The notes below the pieces were generated by a model. That model did no database searches, was not told the DNA's origin, and worked only from the letters and a program-made list of their open reading frames with translations. This document shows positions 40,802 through 51,345 of a DNA stretch of 64,000 bases, one piece after another; position 1 is the first letter of the stretch; every line of letters starts with the position of its first letter. The DNA is from Knufia peltigerae (lineage: Eukaryota; Ascomycota; Eurotiomycetes; Chaetothyriales; Trichomeriaceae): the NCBI GenBank assembly GCA_030247855.1, contig JAPDRN010000138.1, positions 1-64,000 of the forward strand, written 5' to 3'. The translations under genes were made by a program, and so were the position numbers.

Positions 40802-42472
40802 ATGAGGCTCATCAATACCCATACGTGGGCATTGGAAGAATTCTACGCTCGCGTCCCACGATATGCCATACTCTCGCACACGTGGGGCGAAGGTGAGGTT
40901 TCCTTCCGAGACATGCGTTCGCCGGAGAGACAACGCATGAAGGGATTCGCCAAAATCCTCCAGACCTGCAAACTGGCGAGAGCCGACAAGATCGACTACG
41001 CCTGGGTCGACACCTGTTGCATCGACAAATCTTCGAGTGCGGAGCTGACCGAGGCCATCAATTCCATGTTCCAATGGTACATGCACGCCGCCAAGTGTTA
41101 CGTCTTCATGGAGGACCTCCAGAGACTGGACGAAAACGCCATCCTGCCCCAGTGCCGGTGGTTCACCCGGGGTTGGACCTTGCAGGAGCTGCTCGCCCCG
41201 AAGGTGCTCGAGATCTTCAACATGCACTGGGAATTCGTGGGCACCAAGGCCGACTACGCTCGTGCCATATCCGTGGCCACCGAGATCCCCGAGGCCGTCA
41301 TCGTCGGTGAAGCGGCCTTGGGCAACTGTTCCGTCGCGGCGAAGATGTCCTGGGCCGCCCGTCGCGAGACCACCCGCGTCGAAGACATGGCCTACTGCCT
41401 CTTGGGCATCTTCGACGTGAACATGCCCATGCTGTACGGCGAGGGCTGGAAAGCTTTTCGGCGACTGCAAGAGGAAGTCATCAAACGTTCCAACGACCTG
41501 ACCATTTTCGCCTGGAGTTCGTCGGCGGGACAGGAACAGAGTTCCCTCCCGCTGCTCGCGGAGTCCCCCGCCGCCTTCGCCGGCAGTTCCTCCATCTGCC
41601 CCTTCTCCGACGACTTTGAGGACTTTTCCGTGACCAACAAGGGACTCTTGATCTCGGGCGACGCCCCCTTGAGGGTCGTGGCGCCCGTGGCGGGGGGCCC
41701 CGAGCGGTCGACGGAGCGTTACGTCCTGCACCTGGGTTCCGACGAGGCCACGGGCGCCGACGGGGGGGTCTACCTGAGGAAGATCGGCCCCAAGATCTAC
41801 TGTCGCGACGGCGGTTCCCCCCTGGCGGGTTTCGGCCGGAACAAGTACGTCGTACGCCACCTCCTCGACGCGACCGACTACTACATCCTGATCGACCCTC
41901 TCACGGCCACCACCATTTCACGCCTCACCTTCCGGTCGCGGGCCATCCACGTCCCCACGACGGGCATGTTCCGACTGACCGTCCAGGCCCCGGAGCTCCT
42001 GTGGGACCGCACCGACCGTGTCTTTTTGCGGCCGAAGGCGTACAAGGGCACCCACACGCGGTCGGTCTTGTTTTTGGGCTTCAAGGGGAACTTGTCGGTG
42101 GGGAGGGCCGTCCGGTTCTACGTGTTTTGCGACTACCGTGGCGCCTCGCCGTCGTGCAAGATGTTGCTGAGGGACGAGGATGATTCTCACCCTTCAAACT
42201 CTTCTTCTCCCTCTTCGCACGTGCCGTTTGCGGACAAGTACCGAATGGAAACAGCACATTGGACCGACATCGCCACACAAATTCCCGAACTGGAAAGGGC
42301 GGGGAGTAGCATCGACGTCAAGGTTGGGAGTCAAGTGTATAGGATCGCCTCGTCCTTCAGGAAAGGTGTCGTCGAGAGTCTGTCCAAAGAAGTGGAATTG
42401 TTTATTCTCGAGTTCAACGTGGAAAGAAGACCGTACAATTCAAAGATTGATGTACGTGTAAAGTCATTATGA
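40802..42472 (+). CDS. HET-domain protein (556 aa)
   Basis: Single exon; the start MRLINTHTWALEEF is the conserved beginning of HET proteins. The HET domain (about 1-250) has its three signature blocks: YAILSHTWGEGEVSFRDM, YAWVDTCCIDKSSSAELTEA with the following MFQWYMHAAKCYVFMEDL, and CRWFTRGWTLQELLAPKVLE. It continues with the usual VEDMAYCLLGIFDVNMPMLY and GEGWKAFRRLQEEVIKRS. The C-terminal 300 residues are beta-rich with no NACHT, ankyrin or WD40 repeats, so it is a stand-alone HET rather than an HET-E type receptor. HET domains trigger programmed cell death in vegetative incompatibility and are proposed to act as TIR-like effectors. GC-rich compared with its flanks. Confidence 0.93.
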   Translation: MRLINTHTWALEEFYARVPRYAILSHTWGEGEVSFRDMRSPERQRMKGFAKILQTCKLARADKIDYAWVDTCCIDKSSSAELTEAINSMFQWYMHAAKCYVFMEDLQRLDENAILPQCRWFTRGWTLQELLAPKVLEIFNMHWEFVGTKADYARAISVATEIPEAVIVGEAALGNCSVAAKMSWAARRETTRVEDMAYCLLGIFDVNMPMLYGEGWKAFRRLQEEVIKRSNDLTIFAWSSSAGQEQSSLPLLAESPAAFAGSSSICPFSDDFEDFSVTNKGLLISGDAPLRVVAPVAGGPERSTERYVLHLGSDEATGADGGVYLRKIGPKIYCRDGGSPLAGFGRNKYVVRHLLDATDYYILIDPLTATTISRLTFRSRAIHVPTTGMFRLTVQAPELLWDRTDRVFLRPKAYKGTHTRSVLFLGFKGNLSVGRAVRFYVFCDYRGASPSCKMLLRDEDDSHPSNSSSPSSHVPFADKYRMETAHWTDIATQIPELERAGSSIDVKVGSQVYRIASSFRKGVVESLSKEVELFILEFNVERRPYNSKIDVRVKSL

Positions 42473-42751
42473 GATGAATAGTATATACATACCCAAGGTT
42501 AAAAAAGTAATGAACCAGACTATAAGTAGTTTCAAAGATGAAGTACTTGGTAATTGATTTATTCGTTAATCTCTCGAGTTGAAGATCAAGGAGTAAGCAC
42601 CCGAGGTGGGCTTAAGAAAAATATACCTAGATATTCTACGGAGCATGGGGAAAGATAAAAAAAAATAATCTCCAACTCAAAACATTTGCATAGTAAATAT
42701 TAACATCCTCAGCCTTGTCTTTACTACAACAGCTTCCTACGGGATAATCAA

Positions 42752-44173
42752 ATGGCTCATCGAGTCAATAATGACAGTGATTCTTCTCACTCACCAGCCG
42801 CATCCATCCTATTGAAACTCATTGAAGATTATCACTCTTTCAATCCGAGTAGAGAAGTTCCCGTTTTACCTTACCCTACACCTTTGGAATTCAGTAAACA
42901 AGTCGGGAGAGGTAGACCATGTGTTTATCGTCTTGATCCGAATGATCAGCCTCCACCGACCAGGAATGATGAGATCGATGAGGATGAGGAGGATGAAAAG
43001 GTACGAAATCGGCTAACAAAGGATGAGATGAAGAATATTCTGTCTTGTTCTGCATTCTCTTGGACTCGACAAAGTATGTGTGAAAAAGTCAAAGAGGATG
43101 TAGAAGTTGCCGTGACTCCGGATGGTAGAGCGGATTCTTTGTATCGTTTACCTCGACCTCAATCTCGACGGGGATTTTACAACGAAGAAAAGGATGAGGA
43201 TGAGGATGAGGATGAAGAAGCAGAAGAAGTATTTGTTCAACCCGCAACGATCAAAATGTCATTATCAACGTTATTTGATAAACTACTCATCCCACAAGAT
43301 GACGACGAGGAAGAGGATGATGACGAATACGAGGAAGAGTCGACAACAACAACAACTACCTCCATTGGTACGAATTCTACCAATGTCAATCGACGACGAC
43401 ACGAAAAGCGACAAAAAGATACAAAGCAATATTACCTTCAATCTCAAAACAGTAACCTGACGACGACGTCGTCCTCCTTGTCACCTTTGTTGGAAGATTT
43501 ACCTCGACGGCATCTACCCTTTGCCGGGCCGGTTCTGGGCCAACCTGAAGCCGTCAACATTTGGATAGGTGGGAGTGGGAGTGTGACGAGTACTCACCGT
43601 GACCCGTACGAGAATTTATATCTAGTTCTCAAGGGATGTAAAACTTTCACACTCTATCCACCGGTCGAGGAATTGTGTTTGCACGCCAAAAGAGTCAGGA
43701 CCGGTCGTCACGTTCTTGTAGACAGTGGTGACAACAAACAGGAAAAAGAAGAAGAATTTGAGATTGTACTGGACGATGATATTCAACAACAAGAACAAGA
43801 AAAGAGTACTCCAGAAACCGAAACCGACACCGATACCGACACCGAATATGACAACAAAATACCTTGGATACCAATCGACCCAGATACAATCAATTTTTCA
43901 TCTTCTGACACATCAGCAAAAACAAAATATCATTATTACAAATATTCAAACCCTATCAAGGTCAAAGTATGGGAAAATGAAATCCTCTACTTACCTTCTG
44001 GTTGGTTTCATCATGTTCGTCAGGAGTGTGGCGTTTGGGACGACGACGGACAAATCGCCCCTTGTATCGCGGTCAATTACTGGTACGATATGGACTATGA
44101 AGGGGAAAAGTATGCCACACGAGAAATGATGACAAGATTGGTCGAAACGGTGAGAAGAGAAGAACAACGGTGA
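42752..44173 (+). CDS. JmjC-domain protein, JMJD7-like, with acidic inserts (473 aa)
   Basis: Single exon. The N-terminal region (LPYPTPLEFSKQVGRGRPCV) matches the entry to JMJD7-type cupins, and PVLGQPEAVNIWIGG precedes the iron-binding HxD motif in TSTHRDPYENLYLVLKG (about 280-296). The distal histidine is in LPSGWFHHVRQECG (about 418) and the end is AVNYWYDMDYEG. These are the Fe(II)/2-oxoglutarate ligands expected for a lysyl hydroxylase of the JMJD7 group. Odd features: acidic or Thr-rich inserts at about 70-80, 150-165 and 185-215, and another of about 75 residues (QEKEEEFEIVLDDD onward) between the two iron-ligand motifs. Human JMJD7 is about 316 aa, so the inserts account for the extra length. 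Confidence 0.85.
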   Translation: MAHRVNNDSDSSHSPAASILLKLIEDYHSFNPSREVPVLPYPTPLEFSKQVGRGRPCVYRLDPNDQPPPTRNDEIDEDEEDEKVRNRLTKDEMKNILSCSAFSWTRQSMCEKVKEDVEVAVTPDGRADSLYRLPRPQSRRGFYNEEKDEDEDEDEEAEEVFVQPATIKMSLSTLFDKLLIPQDDDEEEDDDEYEEESTTTTTTSIGTNSTNVNRRRHEKRQKDTKQYYLQSQNSNLTTTSSSLSPLLEDLPRRHLPFAGPVLGQPEAVNIWIGGSGSVTSTHRDPYENLYLVLKGCKTFTLYPPVEELCLHAKRVRTGRHVLVDSGDNKQEKEEEFEIVLDDDIQQQEQEKSTPETETDTDTDTEYDNKIPWIPIDPDTINFSSSDTSAKTKYHYYKYSNPIKVKVWENEILYLPSGWFHHVRQECGVWDDDGQIAPCIAVNYWYDMDYEGEKYATREMMTRLVETVRREEQR

Positions 44174-44456
44174 CAGTGACAAGTCAAGAACAGACAACAG
44201 AATCTGTAAAAGTGATGGAAGAAATCATTCTCTATTCTTCAGTTCTCGTGAATCTTCTTTCTTTCATGCCGTATGAAATTCTAGTGTCTGCGTCCATGTC
44301 TGTCTCAATGAAAGGATCGTCATTTCTCTGCTCAACCCACAGACCTAGGGGAGCATATTCGTCTTCTTAGTTGGTTCGTGTCAAGATCATTCCGAAAATT
44401 CCTTCGTCTCTCTCTCGTAATCACCACGTTCAGAGTCGTGCTTTATGGTCGGGTAG

Positions 44457-45319
44457 TCACGCAGCCTCCATCTTCTTGAGGATCTCCGGGAACTCCTTCC
44501 AATCATACATGATGTGAGCGGCCTTGCATTGCTCAGTCAGAATCTTGGCCATCTGGTCCATCTTCTCTTTGCCCTCCTCGATACCATAGACTCCGACGTA
44601 GCCAATCAATGGGATGCCGGCACGCATGGCAGCAGTGGCACCACTCTTGCTGTCCTCGACCGTGATGCATTCTTCCGGCTTGACACCGAGTTGCTCACAA
44701 GCGTAGAGGTAGATCTTGGGGTCGGGCTTGCTGGACGGTGGGTTGAGGGAGGTGGCGGCACTGTAGACATGGGCATTGGGGAAGTAGTGGTCAATGCCGA
44801 CCTTCTCGAGGGAAGCAACGACACGGGGTTTGGCCGAGGTCGACACGACAGACATGGGGTATCCAGCCTTGTGTAGACGTTCCAACTCTTCTGGGGCACC
44901 GGGGCAAGGAGTGGCTTTGGCGCTGAGCTTCTTGATGACCTCTCCCAATTCACGGTTGACGTACTCCTCGAGCTGGTCGGGTGGCATCTGGAAGTTGTGC
45001 TTCTTCTGGAGTCCGACCATCATGCCACGGAAGTTCTGACCGACAAAGTCTTCGAGGAGAGAGTCGACGGTGTAGCGTTCGGGGACGTCATACTTGGCGA
45101 GGAGCTCATTGGTGAGATCGGCACAAGCTTCGAAGGCGAGACGTTCAGACAAGACGAGAGTGTTGTCGCAGTCGAGGAGGATGTATTTGACCTAGAGCAA
45201 AGTAAGGAGTTAATTCAAAATGACACACGCAAGTGAGGTTTGATTCAATTTTTGTGAGGAGGCGGTCAAGGGGTGCGCAAGAGTATCTGGGGGAGGGTGG
45301 AGGTAAATACCTTTGGCAT
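44457..45319 (-). CDS. HAD-superfamily hydrolase (247 aa)
   Basis: Two exons: a nine-base first exon (45311-45319, encoding Met-Pro-Lys) and 44457-45191, separated by a 119-bp intron; 248 codons. The catalytic nucleophile motif ILLDCDNTLVLSE appears directly after the junction. Motif II is MSVVSTSAKPR, the lysine motif is SSKPDPKIYLYA and the acidic motif is TVEDSKSGATAAMRAG. A helical cap lies at about 18-90. This is the beta-phosphoglucomutase/phosphoglycolate phosphatase-type subfamily IA. Substrate not predictable; a small phosphorylated sugar or polyol is typical. Without the tiny first exon the DxD motif would lack a start codon, so the split model is strongly preferred. Confidence 0.9.
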
Positions 45320-46441
45320 TTTGGCGGTTGATGGTTTGTGATTGTTGTTGGAGAAGGAAGAAAGGTGGTCTGAGAGAAATTGTTCTATTGAGAAGAGGTA
45401 CGAGTAGTGGGAGCAAAGAAGAAAAAAAAGAAGAAATTGTGATTGTTTTCTTTTTGAAGGAGTGGGATGTATGAATGGTCAAGTGTGAGCTGGACAAATG
45501 GGTGTTTTAAAATGGAAGCAGCGACGCCCAACGACTTTTTTGTGGCGGAGGGCGGTTTAAGCGATCAACAGTGAATGCGGATTGGAAAACATGGGGAAGA
45601 CAAATACTCCGTAGTACTCCGTACATAGAACCAATTCTAGGGAGTACAAGTATGAGTACATACGGTGAAAGGGAGAAACTACTCCATACTTGTCCATGTA
45701 CTGTTGATGCTCTAATACGTCATGCCACCAAGTTACTGAACAGAAGTACTCCGTACGAGTACCTTATTGAGGTGACCTCCTCTATGCTTTATATCACCAC
45801 ATATACACCATCATACAAAACACTCTGTGTATCACTAGATTGATACAAATGAATAGAAATGAACTTCACATTCATATTCATGTTTATCAAGTATGTACAT
45901 TTCATGATCAAAATAACATAACCAGACACCCCTTGTCCTCCTCTAACCCCGAAACGCCACAAAATCCACCAAAATTCTTTAGCACCCGCGCAAACGATCA
46001 TCAGCCACCGACGCCCAACAAGCAAAATGACGTCGACTTTTGCCCTTCCAATCTTCACAAGCCTTCATGATTGACATTTCCATTCCATGTTTTTTGTAGC
46101 CAACCATGCAATGATCTCGACATTCATACCTCGTTCAAAAGTGAGAACGTAGTCGAGTCCCTGCATACAGAGTACCCTGTACATCTTACCGCTACGAGTA
46201 ATGAGCAATCAGTGGCTTACCCTGTATTGCCCTTGCAGATTAAAAAGCCACCGCCATCACCTGCAAGGTATGGGCACCAGTATGTACAGTAGAACGTCGT
46301 CAATCATACAAATATCCTTGGTTACCATCCTTCAGACACAAATTTGTCTCATGTTTTGCTCGCTCACCCCACTGAATAACAAAGTACTCCCTACAAAACT
46401 GCCCATTTTGTCTGTTTTCTTTTTTGGTGTTGTCGGGCAGA
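45320..46441. other. Divergent intergenic region with three TACTCCGTA copies
   Basis: About 1.1 kb between the HAD gene and the Pmp3-like gene. It contains a dense group of the 9-bp motif and no gene I can support. Confidence 0.55.
45605..45755. repeat. Three copies of the TACTCCGTA motif
   Basis: Exact copies at 45605-45613, 45615-45623 (one base apart) and 45747-45755, all in the same orientation. Confidence 0.8.
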
Positions 46442-46891
46442 ATGAGAATCCCACTCTTCAAACGTTTGGTCATCACCACCTTCAACATCTTCTTCCCACC
46501 TCTGGCCGTCCTTCTCATCACCGGTCCGAATGAAGACTTTGTCTTCAACTGCGTCATGTTTTTACTAGCCGTGATCCCTTCCCACGTCCACGGCTTCTAC
46601 ATCTCGTTGACCTACTTCAATCGGAAACGAAAGATCCGCAACGGTGTCTACCCGGGCAAACCGAAATCCCTGATCTGGAGCGAACGTGTGAACAACGGTG
46701 GTGCGGGCTGGAAGGAGGTGGAGAGACTGAGGCGGCAGCAGAAGGAAGGCGGTCGCTTGAGCAGGAGGATCAGTCGTCACAAGGTCACCACCAATGACGG
46801 CTACAAAGAGTACGCCGTGAGCCCTCAGTTGAGCAGGACAGACACGGGGAGAAGTAGCAGGAGGAGGGCCAATGGTAGGGGACAACGATGA
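46442..46891 (+). CDS. Pmp3-family (UPF0057) small membrane protein with basic tail (149 aa)
   Basis: Single exon. The first 55 residues hold two hydrophobic helices in the Pmp3 arrangement (FNIFFPPLAVLLITGPNEDF, then FNCVMFLLAVIPSHVHGFYI). The PPLAV and IP-HxFYI elements are the family signature. Family members of about 55 aa affect plasma-membrane potential and cation tolerance. This one has a hydrophilic Arg/Lys-rich tail of about 90 residues (RRQQKEGGRLSRRISRHK), common in filamentous-fungal paralogues and probably cytosolic. The start MRIPLFKRL is the first ATG in frame. Confidence 0.85.
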   Translation: MRIPLFKRLVITTFNIFFPPLAVLLITGPNEDFVFNCVMFLLAVIPSHVHGFYISLTYFNRKRKIRNGVYPGKPKSLIWSERVNNGGAGWKEVERLRRQQKEGGRLSRRISRHKVTTNDGYKEYAVSPQLSRTDTGRSSRRRANGRGQR

Positions 46892-47107
46892 GAAAGGAAA
46901 AGACGAATGTTGTGGTTTCCTTCTTCACAAGATGGTGTTTTGGCTACCTACAACCATACTCTGGTTCCTTTCGCGTGCGATAAGCCATGGGTTTGGCTGG
47001 TGGGGATGGGACAATTGTCCCCTGTTTTGCCCAAACCCTTCCTATCCTGCTTTACGAGATCAATGATGAGAATTGGAATATCCGCTGCCTTCTGGGGGCG
47101 CACCGCA

Positions 47108-49067
47108 TTACAATGTCTCGGTGTGTCCCAACAGCCACTGCAAATGACGATATGACGACCTGGGTTGGAATTGAGGCTGCATATGACCACAGAAAAATGT
47201 CCTGTGTATAAACAGATATTGTCAGCATTGCATTCCACACATAACGGTCTCATTCTTCAATAAGTATGGACGACTTACTCTGCCCACATCAACCCTCGCT
47301 CGAAATGTTGCACGCCCATCGTACCCTGCGGATCATCCACATCGTCAAACCCGCTAGACGCAAAGATGGCCTCGTACTGGAGGTCGGGCTCCATTATGGT
47401 GATGGGCTTGACCGGCTTGTTCTGAAACCCCAACAAGCCGCCCCAGGTCATGTTCTGGATCGCGAGGAGCGTTCCCGTCGTGGGAGTCTCGAAGTCGAGG
47501 TCGCTGTTGGCCACGAGAACCCTCCGAGTCGCCTCGATCACCCGCGGGAGGACGCGTTGGATGGGATCGGCAGACATGTCACCCAGGTTCTGTGGTCCAC
47601 CTTGGCCTTCGACGAAAGGGTTGCCATTGCACAGTGACCATTCACGATCGACGGGGGCGTGCATGGCCTTTTTGACGTCCTCGCGGTCAAAATATACGGG
47701 CGTGTTGGGATAACTGTAGATCAGATCACTGGGAAACCCCAGAGGGTCGCCTTGCAGAGGACATTGGAGGGTTATCAGGTACGGATTGAAACATGGATTT
47801 GCACCGTACGCGGCAAAGTACGCGGCGTGCCATATGTCGCAGTCCGCGTCGACGGTGGAATTGAAGTACTTGGGGGGCTGGACTTGGGACGGCGGGAACT
47901 TGTCGACGTGGGTATCGCGATAATCCACATAACCACACGTCTGGTCGATCGAGGCCAGCTTGGCCATGAAAGAACTGTTGTAGCCCAAGACATTGTTGTA
48001 CTTTTCGATGAGAGGGTATATGACAGCTTGCGTCTGGACCCATCCGAATTCTCCGATCGTAGGGTTGTAGGTCAATGCGCCTGAGGCAGTTAGGGTTGGG
48101 AATCTGGACAGTCAGAAAAAACAAAAAACCTAACATACCGGAAAGATTGAAGTGGTTGGAATCATTCCTGTCGAGCATACCAGACGCGATGTAGGGAACG
48201 TATCGTCCTGCATAGCTCTCGCCCGTGACATAGATTTTGAACTTGGAGATAGCAAAAATCTTTTGGAAATTGAAAAAGAAGTCGTTGAACTCCTCTGCGA
48301 TTCCTTCCTCGGTCCTCGCACGGGGCTCACCAATGGAGAAGCCAACGCCGACGGGATATTCGACCCTAGACCAAAACCAAAAACCAAAAAGTATTCAGTT
48401 GTCGCATTGGAATGGGGCGAAAGGACAGCTAAAAGAGCCGCAAAACATACCAGAGCACATTTGTGAGGTTAACCCAGGAATACTTATTGATAGTTGGACT
48501 GAATTGACCCCAGGCCCATTGGAACTTGCCGTTCTCCTGTAAAAATCCCTCGAGTGAGCTACAACCTGCATGTATTGGATCAGTGACCGCACAGGATGCT
48601 GCTGGTGCTGCCGTCTATCATGACTTGCTCACCAGGACCACCGTTCAGCCAAATGGTAATTTCGTCGACGGGCTCTCCCACACGAGGCTGAAAGACAAAG
48701 AACAAACCCCTAGAGGCGTTGTTCAAGTCGATCGGTACAACACCAGAGTATAACTCCCCGAGGTCAAAGTCCATCTCCGGCAAAGACTCGACCAAGTATT
48801 CTGTCGGCGACTCGTGAGTGGTTGATCGGCATTGGCGACATGGAGCGACGACCACTCACTCTTCGTATTGTTTTTGTAGAACCGGAAGGGAGCAGCACGT
48901 TCCTCGAGACCCTGCGAGGGACCTGAAGGAAGCATGACTCGCGTCACTTGATCTCGTCGCACAGCTTCTGATAGTAAGCCGCCGGGTCTCATGCTGCTCA
49001 CCCTCAAAGTAGACACTGCGACGACCAACAATACCGTAGTCCAGATATATGAAAGCATGTCGTGCAT
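47108..49067 (-). CDS. Serine carboxypeptidase, peptidase family S10 (537 aa)
   Basis: Six exons: 48860-49067, 48633-48800, 48451-48565, 48139-48365, 47279-48080, 47108-47201. Introns are 59, 67, 85, 58 and 77 bp and every phase matches (538 codons). A hydrophobic N-terminus (MLSYIWTTVLLVVAVSTLRV) gives a secretory signal. Family landmarks are IWLNGGPGCSSLEG, LWVEYPVGVGFS, the nucleophile in VTGESYAGRYVPY, the catalytic Asp region VLVANSDLDFETP with LLAIQNMTWGG, and the catalytic His in FFCGHMQPQFQPRS. Several N-x-S/T sites suggest glycosylation. Role: removal of C-terminal residues in the vacuole or outside the cell at acid pH. The last exon, carrying the catalytic His, is easily missed because the preceding exon reaches a stop just past its donor. 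Confidence 0.94.
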
Positions 49068-49992
49068 CTTTCTTCGATTCCTGTCTGCAAGAGATCCAGA
49101 AGATACCGATATCTGGAATGCCAACTTTGCAGTGTGAACCCTTGAATATATAGAGGCTCGGGAAGAGACTCCTCGCGATCCGGCCCTTTCCACCACAGGA
49201 TATTGACTCGACGTCCTTTACCAGGCATGAGAGCCGTGGCTATGGAAGAAAAGAGTAATGTATGACATGACCTGATGGCAAGTAGTCGGCCTAGTGACGG
49301 ATTAGGAAACCGTTCTGCATCTAGAGTGAGATGATTGGTCAGATCGGAGAGCTTGGAATGGGTTGGACTTCAGGCACGGCTTGGAAGTCTGGAAGTGAAG
49401 ATGAGGAGGACGACAGGACTTACTTGGAACGGATTCTCAGCGAGCCACCATCTACGCTAACATGATCTTAGCTTTTCTGCTCTCAGCAAGCCCGGTCTAA
49501 GCCACAATACGATAATTCAATGGCCAAGCGAGGTCAGCTGTTGAGGAGTAGGAAACCAACTGGTACTTTTCATAAAAACAATAGCATGGCTGCAGGAAGA
49601 TGATCTTGGAGGGACAAGATGGCGTCAGGGGCTGAGGCAAGGTAATCGTTTGGTACGAGGGTGATTGAAACACAAGTGATGGACGAGAGGGAGATTGATA
49701 AAACTCGGGGAGACTGCCAGGCCAGAACAATGGATCGAACAACACACTAACAAAAGTCCACAAGGACAAAATATTCAGATGTCCATATAAGCCAGGGACA
49801 ACAATATTGTAATTGTAAGAAGTATCTGCATCCCTATGGCCTTCAGGATCTTCGTAAATGCTCCTCAGAAGTGTCATGGTCCTCAAGGGGATATCTTCCG
49901 TGTCGGTCATTGATCGTACAAGACATTAAAGAATACTTCGAGGTAATATTCTAGTGTGGAGCAGGTGTCTTTCCAGCCCCGAGACACACGGG
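49068..49992. other. Intergenic
   Basis: 925 bp upstream of the carboxypeptidase gene. A 137-codon minus-strand frame at 49497-49910 has no family resemblance and is not called. Confidence 0.5.
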
Positions 49993-51345
49993 TCAGCTTG
50001 TGTCTGGTATTTCCTCATGCTTCGGCTTGGTGGCCTGGGTCGGAGTACTTTCTTCGTTCTTTCCCGGTAAAGGATATGGGCTGAAGTCTCGACTGCTGGT
50101 GCTAAAGTTGGACTGGATGGGAGGATGTTTTGCACCTGCGGAACCACCATTCGTCGATTTGTCGGCCGCTTTTTCGGTCGGAAAGTTATGGTTATTCGGT
50201 ACTGGTGTGTTCATGGCGCTCGGGTCTGTTGAGACAGGGCTCGTCACATCTTCGGTGTCGTCCAATGTCACGGAGTTCAAGCCGTGCAAACCACCTTCAA
50301 TGTCTCTCACAAGTCTCACGAACTCCTCAGGCACGAGACCACTCTCCCCAGTTCGAGGATCTTCAGCGACCAGCCATCCTTGGCCATGACGATATGATAC
50401 TAGAATGATCTGGCCTTCCTTCAGCGGCAGCTCATTTTGGTGTTCGCTCTCAAAATCAAACAGTGCGACAGCTTTCCCGTGCATTTCTTCGTCGGGGCTG
50501 GCGATTGTAAATGAGTAATCTTTGGAAAAGCGCGTGTCATCTTCAGCTTCGGAAAAGTCATCCTCGGACATGGGCTCTTGAAGTCGAATTGGTGATTGCT
50601 TTCTTTGCAATGGTTTGGCAAAGTTTGAATCTCGGTGCTGCGGCGGCTGCGGCTGGCCCGGAAATCGCAGCACATTATTGTCGTAAGTATCTACAGCCTC
50701 ACCCGGCCCGTCCACCTCATCTGGAAGGGTGGGATCGACCAAATATCCACGATGAGGCCCTGCATCGCCTGGGGACCTCCCTCGATCGTTGGACTTGTGC
50801 TTTTTATGTCTGCTCGTGGTGACAATGGGTGACTGGATGTCATCGTCTTCGCTGTATGGAGGCCCATCGTCTTTGAACGCCAGTGCGGGTAGTCTGTCAC
50901 GATTCCATGAGGAAGGCGGCGTCTCTGACATCCAAGGCGGTGTTGCTGACCAGTGCCCTCTTCCGTCTTCCCAAGTGGAAACAGCGGGATCTGACAGTCT
51001 CCGTGACTCGCTCACTGGCGTCGATAGCCCCGACTGGTTCGGCGGCGGACCGTAGTGTAGGGGATGTGTCGATAAGTATGCAAAATCTCGTACAAGGGTA
51101 TAGGGAAGGCTCGAATGGAAAGCAGGAAAAACGTGTGACGATGGTCTAGATTGCGGCTGATGTGAGGCCTTGGAATGGTTGGAAAATGAGGACATTCGCC
51201 TTTCGACGTATGATGTCGGTCTTTGTGAACTCGCCCTTCGCAACATAGGTGTAGTTGTTATTAAAGGAGGAAGAGCGGGAGGACTCGTGGTGGCTGCGCC
51301 CAAAGGCGGTGACATGGTAGGAGGTGAGGCTGTGATGGTGGCCAT
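49993..51345 (-). CDS. SH3-domain protein, NBP2-like (450 aa)
   Basis: Single exon. The SH3 domain is at about 310-370: GKAVALFDFESEHQNELPLK, EGQIILVSYRHGQGWLVAED, SGLVPEEFVRLV, with the ALYDF, W and P-x-x-F/Y positions in place. Upstream is a long Ser/Pro-rich region with a conserved patch near 95-130 (LVRDFAYLSTHPLHYGPP), a feature of fungal Nbp2 relatives. Nbp2 in yeast is an adaptor linking the phosphatase Ptc1 to MAP-kinase pathways, controlling wall and osmotic signalling. The start MATITASPP is chosen because the upstream in-frame part is hydrophobic, unlike the family. Divergent from SSU72. Confidence 0.85.
   Translation of the reverse strand: MATITASPPTMSPPLGAATTSPPALPPLITTTPMLRRASSQRPTSYVERRMSSFSNHSKASHQPQSRPSSHVFPAFHSSLPYTLVRDFAYLSTHPLHYGPPPNQSGLSTPVSESRRLSDPAVSTWEDGRGHWSATPPWMSETPPSSWNRDRLPALAFKDDGPPYSEDDDIQSPIVTTSRHKKHKSNDRGRSPGDAGPHRGYLVDPTLPDEVDGPGEAVDTYDNNVLRFPGQPQPPQHRDSNFAKPLQRKQSPIRLQEPMSEDDFSEAEDDTRFSKDYSFTIASPDEEMHGKAVALFDFESEHQNELPLKEGQIILVSYRHGQGWLVAEDPRTGESGLVPEEFVRLVRDIEGGLHGLNSVTLDDTEDVTSPVSTDPSAMNTPVPNNHNFPTEKAADKSTNGGSAGAKHPPIQSNFSTSSRDFSPYPLPGKNEESTPTQATKPKHEEIPDTS

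Noticed and set aside
40751..41860. A 369-codon minus-strand open frame
   Set aside because: It lies wholly antisense to the HET-domain gene, whose GC-rich codons create stop-free shadow frames; the protein is repetitive Gly/Val/Arg with no family resemblance.
49497..49910. A 137-codon minus-strand open frame
   Set aside because: Starts plausibly but has no domain, odd hydrophobic/aromatic composition and no neighbour logic; left unannotated.
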